DNA from: Candidatus Pollutiaquabacter sp.
GTDB lineage: Bacteria > Bacteroidota > Bacteroidia > AKYH767-A > 2013-40CM-41-45
Length of the DNA stretch: 15,853 nt
Direction of reading: 5' to 3'
NCBI GenBank assembly: GCA_903854075.1
Contig: CAINVI010000039.1
Coordinates: 1 to 15,853, forward strand
Shown here in pieces: positions 7,680 through 15,850 of the stretch. The translations under genes were made by a program, and so were the position numbers. Every line of letters begins with the position of its first letter. Position 1 is the first letter of the stretch. The notes beneath the pieces were generated by a model. It was not told the DNA's origin, did no database searches, and was given only the letters and a program-made list of their open reading frames with translations.

Positions 7680-7727
7680 GGAAGTAGTCTTCGATTAATT
7701 GGTAATAAATTATTTCGTCCCTTCGGA

Positions 7728-8909
7728 TTAAATGTGGTGATGCAAACTTTCGGAAAGCATTGGGTGGTTTTTAGGAACCAACGCTGCTTTTGAAAGCTCA
7801 CGGAATGTACTGAACAAGAACAAACCAAGATATCCGATAAAGGTGCCGATTTCAATGAAGCCGATGTGCCAGTGCGCACCCACCGTACCCGGAGTTACCA
7901 TGAGGTAAACATCCAGCCAGTGACCGATGATGATAATTATACCAGCCACCCAAAGAATAGCAGTCTTGCGCTTTGCATCGCGGGTCATCAGCACAAGGAA
8001 CGGAGCGATGAAATTGACCAACAAGTTGCCCACCCACAACTTCTTGAAATATTGCCAGCGGGTCTGGTAGTACACTACTTCTTCAGGAAGGTTCGCGTAC
8101 CAAATCAACATGAATTGAGAGAACCACAAATAGGTCCAGAAGATGGAGAAGGCAAACATGAATTTACCTACATCGTGCAGATGACTTTCATTGATATGGC
8201 CCATGTAGCCGCGACGCTTAAGGTAGAGCGTGAGCAGTGCAATCATGGACATGCCACTTACAAAGAGTCCGGCGAAGGTGTACCAGCCAAAGAGGGTGGA
8301 GAACCAATGCGAATCAATGCTCATCAGAAAATCCCAGGCAGAAGTAGACGACGTGATTGCAAAAAGAACGATGAAGATCGCCGACAGCGTGATTTTGCGA
8401 CGATACGGCTCTACGCCGCCAATTGCATCTTCCTCAAGGGATTTCTTCCGGATCATCCAGGCGAAACCGACCCAGATCAATGCATAAGCAATGATACGCA
8501 CCATGTAAAAGGTGATGTTCAAAAATCCGCTCTTGCCGTCAAGAATGGCATCGTATTCAGGACTGGTTTTATCGTATAGTTCCGGATGTGTCCAATGGTA
8601 TAAGTCGTGATGACCGAAAATGAAAATCAGAATCATTCCCAGCATACCAAACTTCATAAATCCGGACATCGCTTCAGGAACACGAATCAGCGCAACAGAC
8701 CAGCCGGACTGAGCAATCATCTGTACTGCGACAAAAAAGATACCGGCCAATGCGATAGCATTGAAATAGAAATTGCTGATAAGCAAGGATGCCCAAGTGC
8801 GGGTCGGATCACTGAAAAATCCGGTAGCGACTGCCGCCACACCGATGGCGATCATGATCAGCGGGAGAACCTTGTTGTTCTGGTTGAGTTCAAATTTTTG
8901 ATCCATCAT
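7728..8909 (-). CDS. actF: Alternative complex III membrane subunit ActF
   Basis: This is an integral membrane subunit of the quinol:cytochrome c/oxidase oxidoreductase ACIII. It is distantly related to ActC/NrfD and, with ActC, forms the membrane part of the complex. About ten hydrophobic helices can be traced (starting near residues 14, 40, 83, 130, 171, 205, 250, 290, 317 and 347, counted from the chosen ATG). The AWDFLMSIDSHWFSTLFGWY block near 191-210 and HWLDVYLMVTPG near 330-341 are typical of ActF. The protein has 393 residues from the ATG at 8907-8909; a second ATG follows directly, and a TTG three codons upstream is less likely. No Shine-Dalgarno is visible. It starts 18 bases after actE ends. 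Whether ActF itself binds quinol is not evident from the sequence; the main quinol site is usually assigned to ActC. Confidence 0.92.
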   Translation of the reverse strand: MMDQKFELNQNNKVLPLIMIAIGVAAVATGFFSDPTRTWASLLISNFYFNAIALAGIFFVAVQMIAQSGWSVALIRVPEAMSGFMKFGMLGMILIFIFGHHDLYHWTHPELYDKTSPEYDAILDGKSGFLNITFYMVRIIAYALIWVGFAWMIRKKSLEEDAIGGVEPYRRKITLSAIFIVLFAITSSTSAWDFLMSIDSHWFSTLFGWYTFAGLFVSGMSMIALLTLYLKRRGYMGHINESHLHDVGKFMFAFSIFWTYLWFSQFMLIWYANLPEEVVYYQTRWQYFKKLWVGNLLVNFIAPFLVLMTRDAKRKTAILWVAGIIIIIGHWLDVYLMVTPGTVGAHWHIGFIEIGTFIGYLGLFLFSTFRELSKAALVPKNHPMLSESLHHHI

Positions 8910-8927
8910 AGCGTTCAAGGTGTGGAA

Positions 8928-9572
8928 TTACATTTTTGCAGCAGCAGCGGTATCGGCAGCAGCCGTTGTTGCACCCTGCTGGAGAGTTTGTACATACTGG
9001 ATGATCATCCAACGCTGCGTAGCCGTCAGCTGAGACGCATGCGAGCCCATCATGTTCTTTCCATAATGGATGGAGTGGTACATCTTTCCTTCCGGAAGAT
9101 TCTTCAACTGCTCAGAACTGTAAGCCGGCGGTTTTGGGCCATTACGCTGTACGACCGGACCATCACCCATTCCTGTTGCTCCATGGCACATCAGGCAGTA
9201 GTTTTCAAAGAGTCGCTTTCCTTCAGCCATGCTTTCCGCAGAGCCTGCAATCGGATTCTTCAACATAGATCCAGCTGCCTCGTATCCTTCCGGTGTGCCG
9301 GGATAGTTTGCCACCATATAGTCGTGACTCATCTGGCGATCCAGATCAGTATACACTGCATTACCACGTGCCACCGTCCCATTGACCGGTAAGCGTGAGC
9401 TCATGCTGTCACCATAGACAGGATTAATACCGTACGTTTCGTACGCAGGTCCACGATACATGTCAGGCATGTATTCAGTTCCGGTGCTCTTGGCATCTTC
9501 GGAGGGCGAGCTGCACGAAGCCGCTGTAAACAGGGCGACTGCAGGAGCCAGGTATAAAATAAATTTCTTCAT
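8928..9572 (-). CDS. actE: Alternative complex III monoheme cytochrome c lipoprotein ActE
   Basis: This is a 214-residue periplasmic lipoprotein with one c-type heme. The N-terminus MKKFILYLAPAVALFTAASC carries a lipobox with Cys20 as the lipidated residue; Ser at +2 does not oppose membrane anchoring. The heme motif is C126-LM-C129-H130, with Met174 or Met175 (GKNMMGSH) as the likely sixth iron ligand, so the heme domain spans about 112-200. Residues 30-110 resemble the N-terminal extension usual in ActE (MPDMYRGPAYETY, then NPVYGDSMSSRLPVNGTVARG). The C-terminus is an Ala/Thr tail. In the complex, ActE is thought to pass electrons from ActA towards the oxidase. It starts 8 bases after actD and ends 18 bases before actF, so translation is probably coupled. 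Confidence 0.95.
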   Translation of the reverse strand: MKKFILYLAPAVALFTAASCSSPSEDAKSTGTEYMPDMYRGPAYETYGINPVYGDSMSSRLPVNGTVARGNAVYTDLDRQMSHDYMVANYPGTPEGYEAAGSMLKNPIAGSAESMAEGKRLFENYCLMCHGATGMGDGPVVQRNGPKPPAYSSEQLKNLPEGKMYHSIHYGKNMMGSHASQLTATQRWMIIQYVQTLQQGATTAAADTAAAAKM

Positions 9573-9580
9573 GCGACTTA

Positions 9581-10114
9581 TCAGGCGAATTGAAGTGATT
9601 TCGTAAGTACTTCAGAAGCACCGGCACTTTTCAATTGTGCAGAAACTTCATTGATTGCATTCTCATCTTTCACGTCAACGTGAAGGACGAATTTATCGTT
9701 GGTGATGCGTGGATGCGGCATTGGTGCCGTAACTCCCGGCAACAGTTTGCTGCGCAGGAAGAACGTAAGTGCCATGCCGTGCGCTGCACAAAATACCGTC
9801 ATCTCGAAAGTAACCGGAATGAATGCCGGCAGGTTGAGGTACAAGGCGAAGTTCGGCTTGCCACCGATATTGATCGGCCAGTCGGAAATCATCATGTACC
9901 AAACCATCAATAATGCGAGGGAAGTACCGGTGATCCCGTACATAAAGGACGCAATAGACAAACGCGTGCGCGGTACTCCGATTAGACTCTCGATACCGTG
10001 AATAGGAAAAGGACTTTGGACATCCTTGCAGGAAACGCCTTGCGCTTTCAACGCCGGAATGGCGTTCATCAGGATTTCTTCGTCATCAAAGACGCCGTAG
10101 ATTCTTTTAGCCAT
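9581..10114 (-). CDS. actD: Alternative complex III subunit ActD (DUF3341)
   Basis: This 177-residue subunit has no cofactor and matches the DUF3341/ActD family. The N-terminal cytoplasmic region begins KRIYGVFDDEE and contains SPFPIHGIESLIGVPRTRLS at about 34-53. Two membrane helices follow (about 55-76 and 96-120), and the C-terminal soluble part ends at LQFA. It probably has a structural role, bracing the membrane subunits. It starts 2 bases after actC ends and stops 8 bases before actE begins, the tightest spacing in the operon. No catalytic residues are known for the family. Confidence 0.93.
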   Translation of the reverse strand: MAKRIYGVFDDEEILMNAIPALKAQGVSCKDVQSPFPIHGIESLIGVPRTRLSIASFMYGITGTSLALLMVWYMMISDWPINIGGKPNFALYLNLPAFIPVTFEMTVFCAAHGMALTFFLRSKLLPGVTAPMPHPRITNDKFVLHVDVKDENAINEVSAQLKSAGASEVLTKSLQFA

Positions 10115-10116
10115 GA

Positions 10117-11502
10117 TTAGAGTACGCTCTTTTTCTTGAATTGATTACCGGTCTTCTTCAGGATCGTCTTCAGCTCAGCCAAAGCGATTACAGGGAATAC
10201 ACGGGAGAAGATGAGGAACAACGTGAAGAACAATCCGATTGTGCCGACGAAAATACCCACCTCGATATACGTAGGAGAATACATAGTCCAGCTGGAAGGA
10301 AGGAAGTCACGGTGCAGGGAGGTCACGATAATTACGAATCGCTCGAACCACATTCCAATGTTTACCACAATGGAGAGAATGAACGTGGCGAAAAGACTGG
10401 TACGGATTTTCTTGAACCAGAAAAGCTGCGGAGAGATTACGTTACAAGTCATCATGCTCCAATACGCCCACCAATACGGACCGAAAGCACGGTTCATGAA
10501 GGCATAGGATTCGTATTCAACGCCGGAATACCAGGCGATGAAGAACTCGGTGATATACGCAACACCGACAATGGAACCCGTCAGAATGATGATTTTGTTC
10601 ATCAATTCGATGTGCTGCATGGTGATGTATTGCTCGAGCGACAACACCTTACGGGCGATGATCAACAGTGTCAACACCATCGCGAAACCGGAAAAGATAG
10701 CGCCGGCAACGAAGTATGGCGGGAAAATCGTGGTGTGCCAGCCCGGAAGGATGGACGTTGCGAAGTCGAAGGATACGATGGTGTGTACCGAAAGTACGAG
10801 CGGTGTAGAAAGTCCGGCAAGTACCAGTGAAACTTCCTCAAAACGGTGCCAGTCGCGTGCAGTACCTTTCCAACCGAAGGAGAGTAAGCCGTAAATGAAT
10901 TTCTTGGTAGGATCCACGCAACGGTCACGTACCGTAGCCAGATCCGGCAATAATCCAAGATACCAGAATACCAATGAAACAGAGAAATAGGTAGAGATCG
11001 CAAATACGTCCCACAACAATGGCGAGTTGAAATTCACCCACAGTGAACCGAATTGGTTCGGAAGCGGAAGCATCCAGTAGTCGAGCCACGGACGTCCGGT
11101 GTGGAACAGCGGGAACAAACCGGCGCAAACAACGGCAAAAATCGTCATTGCCTCTGCAGAACGATTGATAGACATTCTCCAGCGCTGACGGAACAACAAC
11201 AATACCGCAGAGATAAGAGTACCGGCGTGACCAATACCGATCCACCAAACGAAGTTGGTGATATCCCATGCCCATCCTACGGTTTTGTTCGCACCCCAGG
11301 AGCCGATACCGTTACCGATGGTGTACGACAGGCAAATGATCCCCCAAATCATCGCAGTAAATGCGATGACAAAGGACACCCACCAGTATTTATTTGCCTT
11401 CCCTTCTATTGGGCGACAAATATCTTCGGTCATTTCGCTGTACGTCTTGGTCCCTAAAATAAGGGGGTCCCGTACGACCGCTTCTTGTGTTGCATTGCTC
11501 AT
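10117..11502 (-). CDS. actC: Alternative complex III quinol-oxidising membrane subunit ActC (NrfD/PsrC-like)
   Basis: This is a 461-residue integral membrane protein of the NrfD/PsrC family and the main candidate for the menaquinol oxidation site, from which electrons go to the Fe-S clusters of ActB. The long N-terminal segment (MSNATQEAVVRDPLILG) and conserved blocks NFVWWIGIGHAGTLISAVL (83-101), PLFHTGRPWLDYW (131-143) and ERFVIIVTSLHRDFLPSSW (387-405) are typical of ActC. H134 and D165 (LLWDVF) are polar residues set in membrane segments where a quinol site would be expected; this is an inference from the family. About ten helices are present. It lies 30 bases after actB and 2 bases before actD. 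Confidence 0.95.
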   Translation of the reverse strand: MSNATQEAVVRDPLILGTKTYSEMTEDICRPIEGKANKYWWVSFVIAFTAMIWGIICLSYTIGNGIGSWGANKTVGWAWDITNFVWWIGIGHAGTLISAVLLLFRQRWRMSINRSAEAMTIFAVVCAGLFPLFHTGRPWLDYWMLPLPNQFGSLWVNFNSPLLWDVFAISTYFSVSLVFWYLGLLPDLATVRDRCVDPTKKFIYGLLSFGWKGTARDWHRFEEVSLVLAGLSTPLVLSVHTIVSFDFATSILPGWHTTIFPPYFVAGAIFSGFAMVLTLLIIARKVLSLEQYITMQHIELMNKIIILTGSIVGVAYITEFFIAWYSGVEYESYAFMNRAFGPYWWAYWSMMTCNVISPQLFWFKKIRTSLFATFILSIVVNIGMWFERFVIIVTSLHRDFLPSSWTMYSPTYIEVGIFVGTIGLFFTLFLIFSRVFPVIALAELKTILKKTGNQFKKKSVL

Positions 11503-11532
11503 GTTGCTGATTGAATGCTTTTCAGTGATTAA

Positions 11533-14500
11533 TTACGCTTCTTTTCCTTCTTCGATGTTACGCACCTTGGTCTGATAGAAGACGTTCGGCTGTACATTGA
11601 GTTCTCCCAACAAGTGGTAACTGCGTCCTTTAGGATCCCAGGCCTTGTTAATGCCGCTACCCTTGAGATTGAAATCACCGAAGGTGATTGCATTCGTAGG
11701 ACAAGATTGCGCGCAAGCGGTCTGAATCTGACCATCTTCGATCGCCTTTCCGGCACGCTTGGCATTGAGTTTGCCTTCCTGGATACGCTGTACGCACAGG
11801 GAGCATTTTTCCATGACACCGCGTGAACGAACCGTCACATCGGGATTCAAGACCATTTTACCGAGGTCATCGTTCATGGCTGTATTCATGGAGAACTGTT
11901 CGTTATCGGAATACTTGAACCAGTTGAAACGACGGACTTTGTATGGACAGTTGTTAGCGCAGTAACGAGTACCTACACAACGGTTGTAGGTCATCTGGTT
12001 CATACCCTCGGAACTGTGACTGGTAGCAATAACCGGACAAACCGTTTCGCAAGGAGCATGATTACAATGTTGACACATCACCGGCTGGAATACAACGCGA
12101 GGGTTGTCACTCGGGATTTCCATCAACTTGATGTCGCCCTCTTCTCCTTCTTTCGGATCAGCGTCGCTGGAGTAGTAACGGTCGATACGCATCCAGTGCA
12201 TTTCACGGCTGCGCAACACTTCGTCTTTTCCAACTACGGCCACGTTATTTTCTGCTGTACAGGCAACGACACAAGAGCCGCAACCAATACAGGAATTCAA
12301 ATCGATTCCCATTCCCCAGTGGTGATGACCACTTTCGAATTCATCCCAGAGGGTAACTTCTTCAGCCGGCTTCTTGGTAGCTTCGTGTCCGACGTGGACA
12401 GCAAATAATTCTTCCGGATTGCCCGCCTTAGGATCCTTTTGCCATTGGCTCAAGGTGGTTTCTTTTACGATTTCACGACCCATCATCGTGTGGTGTGTCT
12501 GCGTACCGGCGAGTACATAATCATCGTCGGTCGTTTTCTCGACTGCAACGCCGGATACAGCATAAGAGAACATTGCTCCGTCGATTGCTACCAACGGGTA
12601 AGCGTTCACGCCACGCGTGTCAGCCACTTTACCGGCAACTGTACGGCCGTAGCCTAACGCTATACCAAGAGTTCCGGCTGCTTGTCCAGGCTGAACTACC
12701 ACAGGAACTTTTACAGCAACACCATTGGCCTTCACATTAACAACAGTTCCCTGCTTCCAGCCTTTTTCACGGGCATCAGCAGGAGCCACGGTAACGTAGT
12801 TGTCCCAGGTGATCTTGGTAATCGGATCCGGCAATTCCTGCAACCATGGGTTGTTGGCTTGAGCACCGTTTCCGAGACCTACTTTTTCATAAATCACTAC
12901 TTCCATTCCCGATCCTCCGGTGGCTGTTGCAGCGGCAGCAGACAAATCGGCTTTACAGGAATACGAAGAGGCGGTTACAGCAGTGGTTTCCACTACACCA
13001 TCCTGAACGGCTTTCTCCCAGGATCCACCGACTTTTGCGGACCAGTTGGCACGCAGGTAATCGTGGTAATTTCCAGGAGCACCCATCCATGCCATCAAAG
13101 ACTCTTGCATCTGACGAGCGTCAAACAACGGAGCGATGGTTGGTTGAGACAACGAATACATGCCACGGCGCGGCTCGAAATCGTTCCACGATTCAAGTAC
13201 GTGGAGATCCGGACAATTATAGCCGCAGAGCGATGCAGTTTCATCCGGACGATCCGAGAAGGAAACCGTAAGCTCCATATTCTTCATGGCTTTCGCCAGG
13301 TCAGCACCTTTAGGGTGTGTATAGACAGGATTACAGTTGTAAACGAACAGCGCTGCCACTTCGCCTTTGGAAATCTCTTCCATCAGTGACGCAACATCCG
13401 CATCCGAACCGTTTCGCAGGTTGGAAGGATTATCCAGATCGATAGTCGAACCATAACTGCCCAACAAGGCATTGATACCGTTGACAAGGTTTTGGATAGC
13501 GACATTGTTAATGCCGCAGACCACTACTGCTTTGCCTTTGTTGTTCCACAACTCTTCGGCAGTCGCATTAATGGCCTTCAACAACTCGCCGGAAGCGTTG
13601 CAGGTAACTGCAGCAGCGCCAGATTTAGCTGCGATAGCGTTATAAATTCCGGCTGCAACAGACAATTGCTGAGACGGTTTCACCGGAACACGGCGGTCCG
13701 CATTGGAGCCGGTGACCGACAAGGCAGTTTCAAACTGCGTATGACGTGACATGCTCTTCTTATCGTTGCCGAGCTTACGCGTAGCTGAATATTGCTTAGC
13801 GTGTTCAACCGGAGATATCCAGTTTACCAGGAAGTCACAACCAATACTGACGATTGATTGCGCTTTGTCAAGATTATAAGAAGGAATTACAGCCGCTCCG
13901 AAACTTTCGAGGTTTGCCTGACGAATCGCTGCAGCCGAAACAGCATCGTATTGCACGTGCTTGGTATTCGAATATTTTGCTGCGAATTCTCCGATAACCT
14001 TCAACGTGGAAGGACTGTTTACCGTAGAAGAAAGGATACGGATCTTTCCGCCCTTTGCTGCAATACCGGAAAGCTTTTCGGCGATCGTTTTATCTACATC
14101 GGCCCATACAGCGGATTTACCGGCTGCCATAGGCGACTTGTAACGATTCGAATCATAGAGAGAAAGCACACTGGCCTGAACACGAGCATTGACACCACCT
14201 TTAGTGATGCTGCTCAAGGTGTTCCCTTCCAATTTAATTGGACGACCATCGCGGGTCTTCACCAATACGCTACAATAGTCGTAACCATCAAAATAGGTGG
14301 ATGCATACCAGTTAGCAATTCCCGGTGTCACCTGATCAGGACGAATCAGGTAAGGAATCGACTTGCGTACAGGTGCTTCGCAAGCAGCGAGTGACGCTGC
14401 TGCTACACTGAATCCGAGAAACTTGAGGAAGTCGCGACGCGGCGTTGCACCGGTATCATCCGATTTCTTCTGCACCAGCTCATCGAGCGGGAGGTTTTCG

Positions 14501-14580
14501 TAGAACTCGTTGTTTTTAAGACGGGTGAATTCCGGTTCGTTCCGTAATTCCTCCATTCCTTTCCAATAACGTTGACTCAT
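11533..14580 (-). CDS. actB: Alternative complex III Fe-S subunit ActB (molybdopterin-oxidoreductase-like plus ferredoxin domain)
   Basis: This 1015-residue peripheral subunit carries electrons from ActC towards ActA. Residues about 70-740 form a domain related to molybdopterin oxidoreductases, but the N-terminal cysteine motif for an Fe-S cluster is missing; in characterised ActB this part binds no molybdenum. Residues about 750-1000 form a ferredoxin-like domain with four clusters. The ligands are C764/C767/C770/C774, C836/C839/C844/C848, C868/C874/C878 with T871 where the fourth Cys would be, and C926/C929/C956/C960. This predicts three [4Fe-4S] and one [3Fe-4S]. Near the N-terminus is a twin-arginine motif (R48-R49-D-F-L-K) followed by a lipobox ending at C67, so it should be exported folded through Tat and lipid-anchored. 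It starts 43 bases after actA stops and ends 30 bases before actC. Confidence 0.96.
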   Translation of the reverse strand: MSQRYWKGMEELRNEPEFTRLKNNEFYENLPLDELVQKKSDDTGATPRRDFLKFLGFSVAAASLAACEAPVRKSIPYLIRPDQVTPGIANWYASTYFDGYDYCSVLVKTRDGRPIKLEGNTLSSITKGGVNARVQASVLSLYDSNRYKSPMAAGKSAVWADVDKTIAEKLSGIAAKGGKIRILSSTVNSPSTLKVIGEFAAKYSNTKHVQYDAVSAAAIRQANLESFGAAVIPSYNLDKAQSIVSIGCDFLVNWISPVEHAKQYSATRKLGNDKKSMSRHTQFETALSVTGSNADRRVPVKPSQQLSVAAGIYNAIAAKSGAAAVTCNASGELLKAINATAEELWNNKGKAVVVCGINNVAIQNLVNGINALLGSYGSTIDLDNPSNLRNGSDADVASLMEEISKGEVAALFVYNCNPVYTHPKGADLAKAMKNMELTVSFSDRPDETASLCGYNCPDLHVLESWNDFEPRRGMYSLSQPTIAPLFDARQMQESLMAWMGAPGNYHDYLRANWSAKVGGSWEKAVQDGVVETTAVTASSYSCKADLSAAAATATGGSGMEVVIYEKVGLGNGAQANNPWLQELPDPITKITWDNYVTVAPADAREKGWKQGTVVNVKANGVAVKVPVVVQPGQAAGTLGIALGYGRTVAGKVADTRGVNAYPLVAIDGAMFSYAVSGVAVEKTTDDDYVLAGTQTHHTMMGREIVKETTLSQWQKDPKAGNPEELFAVHVGHEATKKPAEEVTLWDEFESGHHHWGMGIDLNSCIGCGSCVVACTAENNVAVVGKDEVLRSREMHWMRIDRYYSSDADPKEGEEGDIKLMEIPSDNPRVVFQPVMCQHCNHAPCETVCPVIATSHSSEGMNQMTYNRCVGTRYCANNCPYKVRRFNWFKYSDNEQFSMNTAMNDDLGKMVLNPDVTVRSRGVMEKCSLCVQRIQEGKLNAKRAGKAIEDGQIQTACAQSCPTNAITFGDFNLKGSGINKAWDPKGRSYHLLGELNVQPNVFYQTKVRNIEEGKEA

Positions 14581-14623
14581 TGGGTTGTGTTATAATAGTG
14601 TTGACCCGTGTGGGCGAATTAGC

Positions 14624-15850
14624 TTAGTAGTGACAGCGAGCACATTCCAAACCGCCGATTTCAGAAACCGTAATGATGGAATCAGCACCTGGCTTGGAAA
14701 GTAATTCTTTGTGATAATCGTTGTAGTAGGCGTTGCCGGCCATTTTCACTTCCGTCTTGCGGTGGCAATCGATACACCAGCCCATGGTGAGCGGCGAATA
14801 TTGTCCGACAACGGTCATGCTGTCTTGCACAGGACCATGACAAGTTTGACATTCGATTTTACCGACCGCTACGTGCTGTGCGTGGTTGAAGTAAGCAAGA
14901 TCAGGCAGGTTGTGAACGCGTACCCACTGAATTGGCTTTGGATTCGGACCGTACGTTCCTTTGTCAGGATCGTAATCGAGTGCCTTGTAGATCTTGGCAA
15001 TCTCTTCCGTGCCGGTAACAGGTCCTTTGCGAACATACTTGTGACAATTCATACAGACGTTGGCAGAAGGAATTCCTGCTACCTTACCTTTTTCTGCGCC
15101 GCTGTGACAATAGATACACTGAATTTGCATTTCACCGGCATGCAGTTTGTGCGAATAGGCAATCGGTTGCTCCGGCGTATAACCGGTCATTACACCAATA
15201 TTTTTCAGCGTGTACCAACCTTTTACACTTCCCCAACCAACGAAGAGGAGTAAAAGCACTGCTACGATTTTCTTGTTGTTACGGATCCAGTAGATGGCTG
15301 CATCCTTGTTACTCATCGGAACAGGCTCCGGCAATCCCTGACGCTGACGAGCGGCACGCTCGAGCGTGTGCTGTACACGGCCAAGAATGCTGGCCAAGAT
15401 GAACAACACAATAATGGCGATAAGCAGGTAGAGTCCGACCGGTTTCTCTTCTTCCTGAACAGGAGCGCCGGGAGAAGCAGCTCCGGGAGCAGCAACATCC
15501 GGCTTCTCAGCTTCCACTTTTACATAAGCGAGTACCGCTTTGATCTCAGCATCTTTCAGATTGAAAGATGGCATAGCAGTTTTGTTGTACTCGTTGTACA
15601 ACTTCACGGCGTAGGCGTCACCGGATTTGATGACAGCATTTGAATTTTTAATCCACTTCAGTAACCATTCTTCCGGACGGCGTGTCTCGATACCCTTCAA
15701 GGCGGGACCGATCATTTTTTCTTTTACACCGTGACAGCTGGCACAGTTGGCTTTGAATAATGCCTCACCGTCTTGCACGGCAGCTGCGTCCTGCGCAGTA
15801 GCAGTGTATGCCGAGAAAATAGCAATGATAAACAGGCTGGCGAGAAGACT
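14624..15850 (-). CDS. actA: Alternative complex III multiheme cytochrome c ActA, six heme motifs (5' end at window edge)
   Basis: This is the periplasmic multiheme cytochrome of ACIII. Numbered from the GTG at 15778, it has a monoheme domain with C12-AS-C15-H16 and M69 (AMPSF) as likely axial ligand, a membrane helix about 115-133, a second helix about 170-187, and a pentaheme domain with CxxCH at 221, 242, 310, 335 and 379. The last motif is two codons from the stop (CARCHY). The GTG is not the true start: the open frame continues to 15850 and encodes a signal peptide (SLLASLFIIAIFS, then AYTATA|QD), needed for heme attachment in the periplasm. No start codon is visible upstream of the signal peptide, and the last three bases of the window read TAG in frame. 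The gene is therefore partial, or damaged or misread at the edge. It is the first gene of the visible operon; its promoter is outside. Confidence 0.93.
   Translation of the reverse strand, partial: SLLASLFIIAIFSAYTATAQDAAAVQDGEALFKANCASCHGVKEKMIGPALKGIETRRPEEWLLKWIKNSNAVIKSGDAYAVKLYNEYNKTAMPSFNLKDAEIKAVLAYVKVEAEKPDVAAPGAASPGAPVQEEEKPVGLYLLIAIIVLFILASILGRVQHTLERAARQRQGLPEPVPMSNKDAAIYWIRNNKKIVAVLLLLFVGWGSVKGWYTLKNIGVMTGYTPEQPIAYSHKLHAGEMQIQCIYCHSGAEKGKVAGIPSANVCMNCHKYVRKGPVTGTEEIAKIYKALDYDPDKGTYGPNPKPIQWVRVHNLPDLAYFNHAQHVAVGKIECQTCHGPVQDSMTVVGQYSPLTMGWCIDCHRKTEVKMAGNAYYNDYHKELLSKPGADSIITVSEIGGLECARCHY

Noticed and set aside
8910..8918. TTG start giving ActF three more residues
   Set aside because: Two ATG codons follow at once; ATG is preferred and nothing marks the TTG.
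7866..9392. Long plus-strand open frames opposite actF and actE (7866-8579 and 8607-9392)
   Set aside because: They run antisense to well-supported act genes, have skewed His/Arg/Gln-rich composition typical of shadow frames, and show no recognisable domain.
10141..10830. Plus-strand open frame of 229 codons opposite actC
   Set aside because: Highly charged translation with no domain match, lying fully inside a conserved membrane protein gene.
12682..13389. Plus-strand open frame of 235 codons opposite actB
   Set aside because: Shadow of the actB coding strand; no domain, no promoter, and composition reflects the codons of ActB.
15776..15778. GTG as start of ActA
   Set aside because: The frame upstream encodes a clear signal peptide with a cleavage site, which a periplasmic multiheme cytochrome needs.
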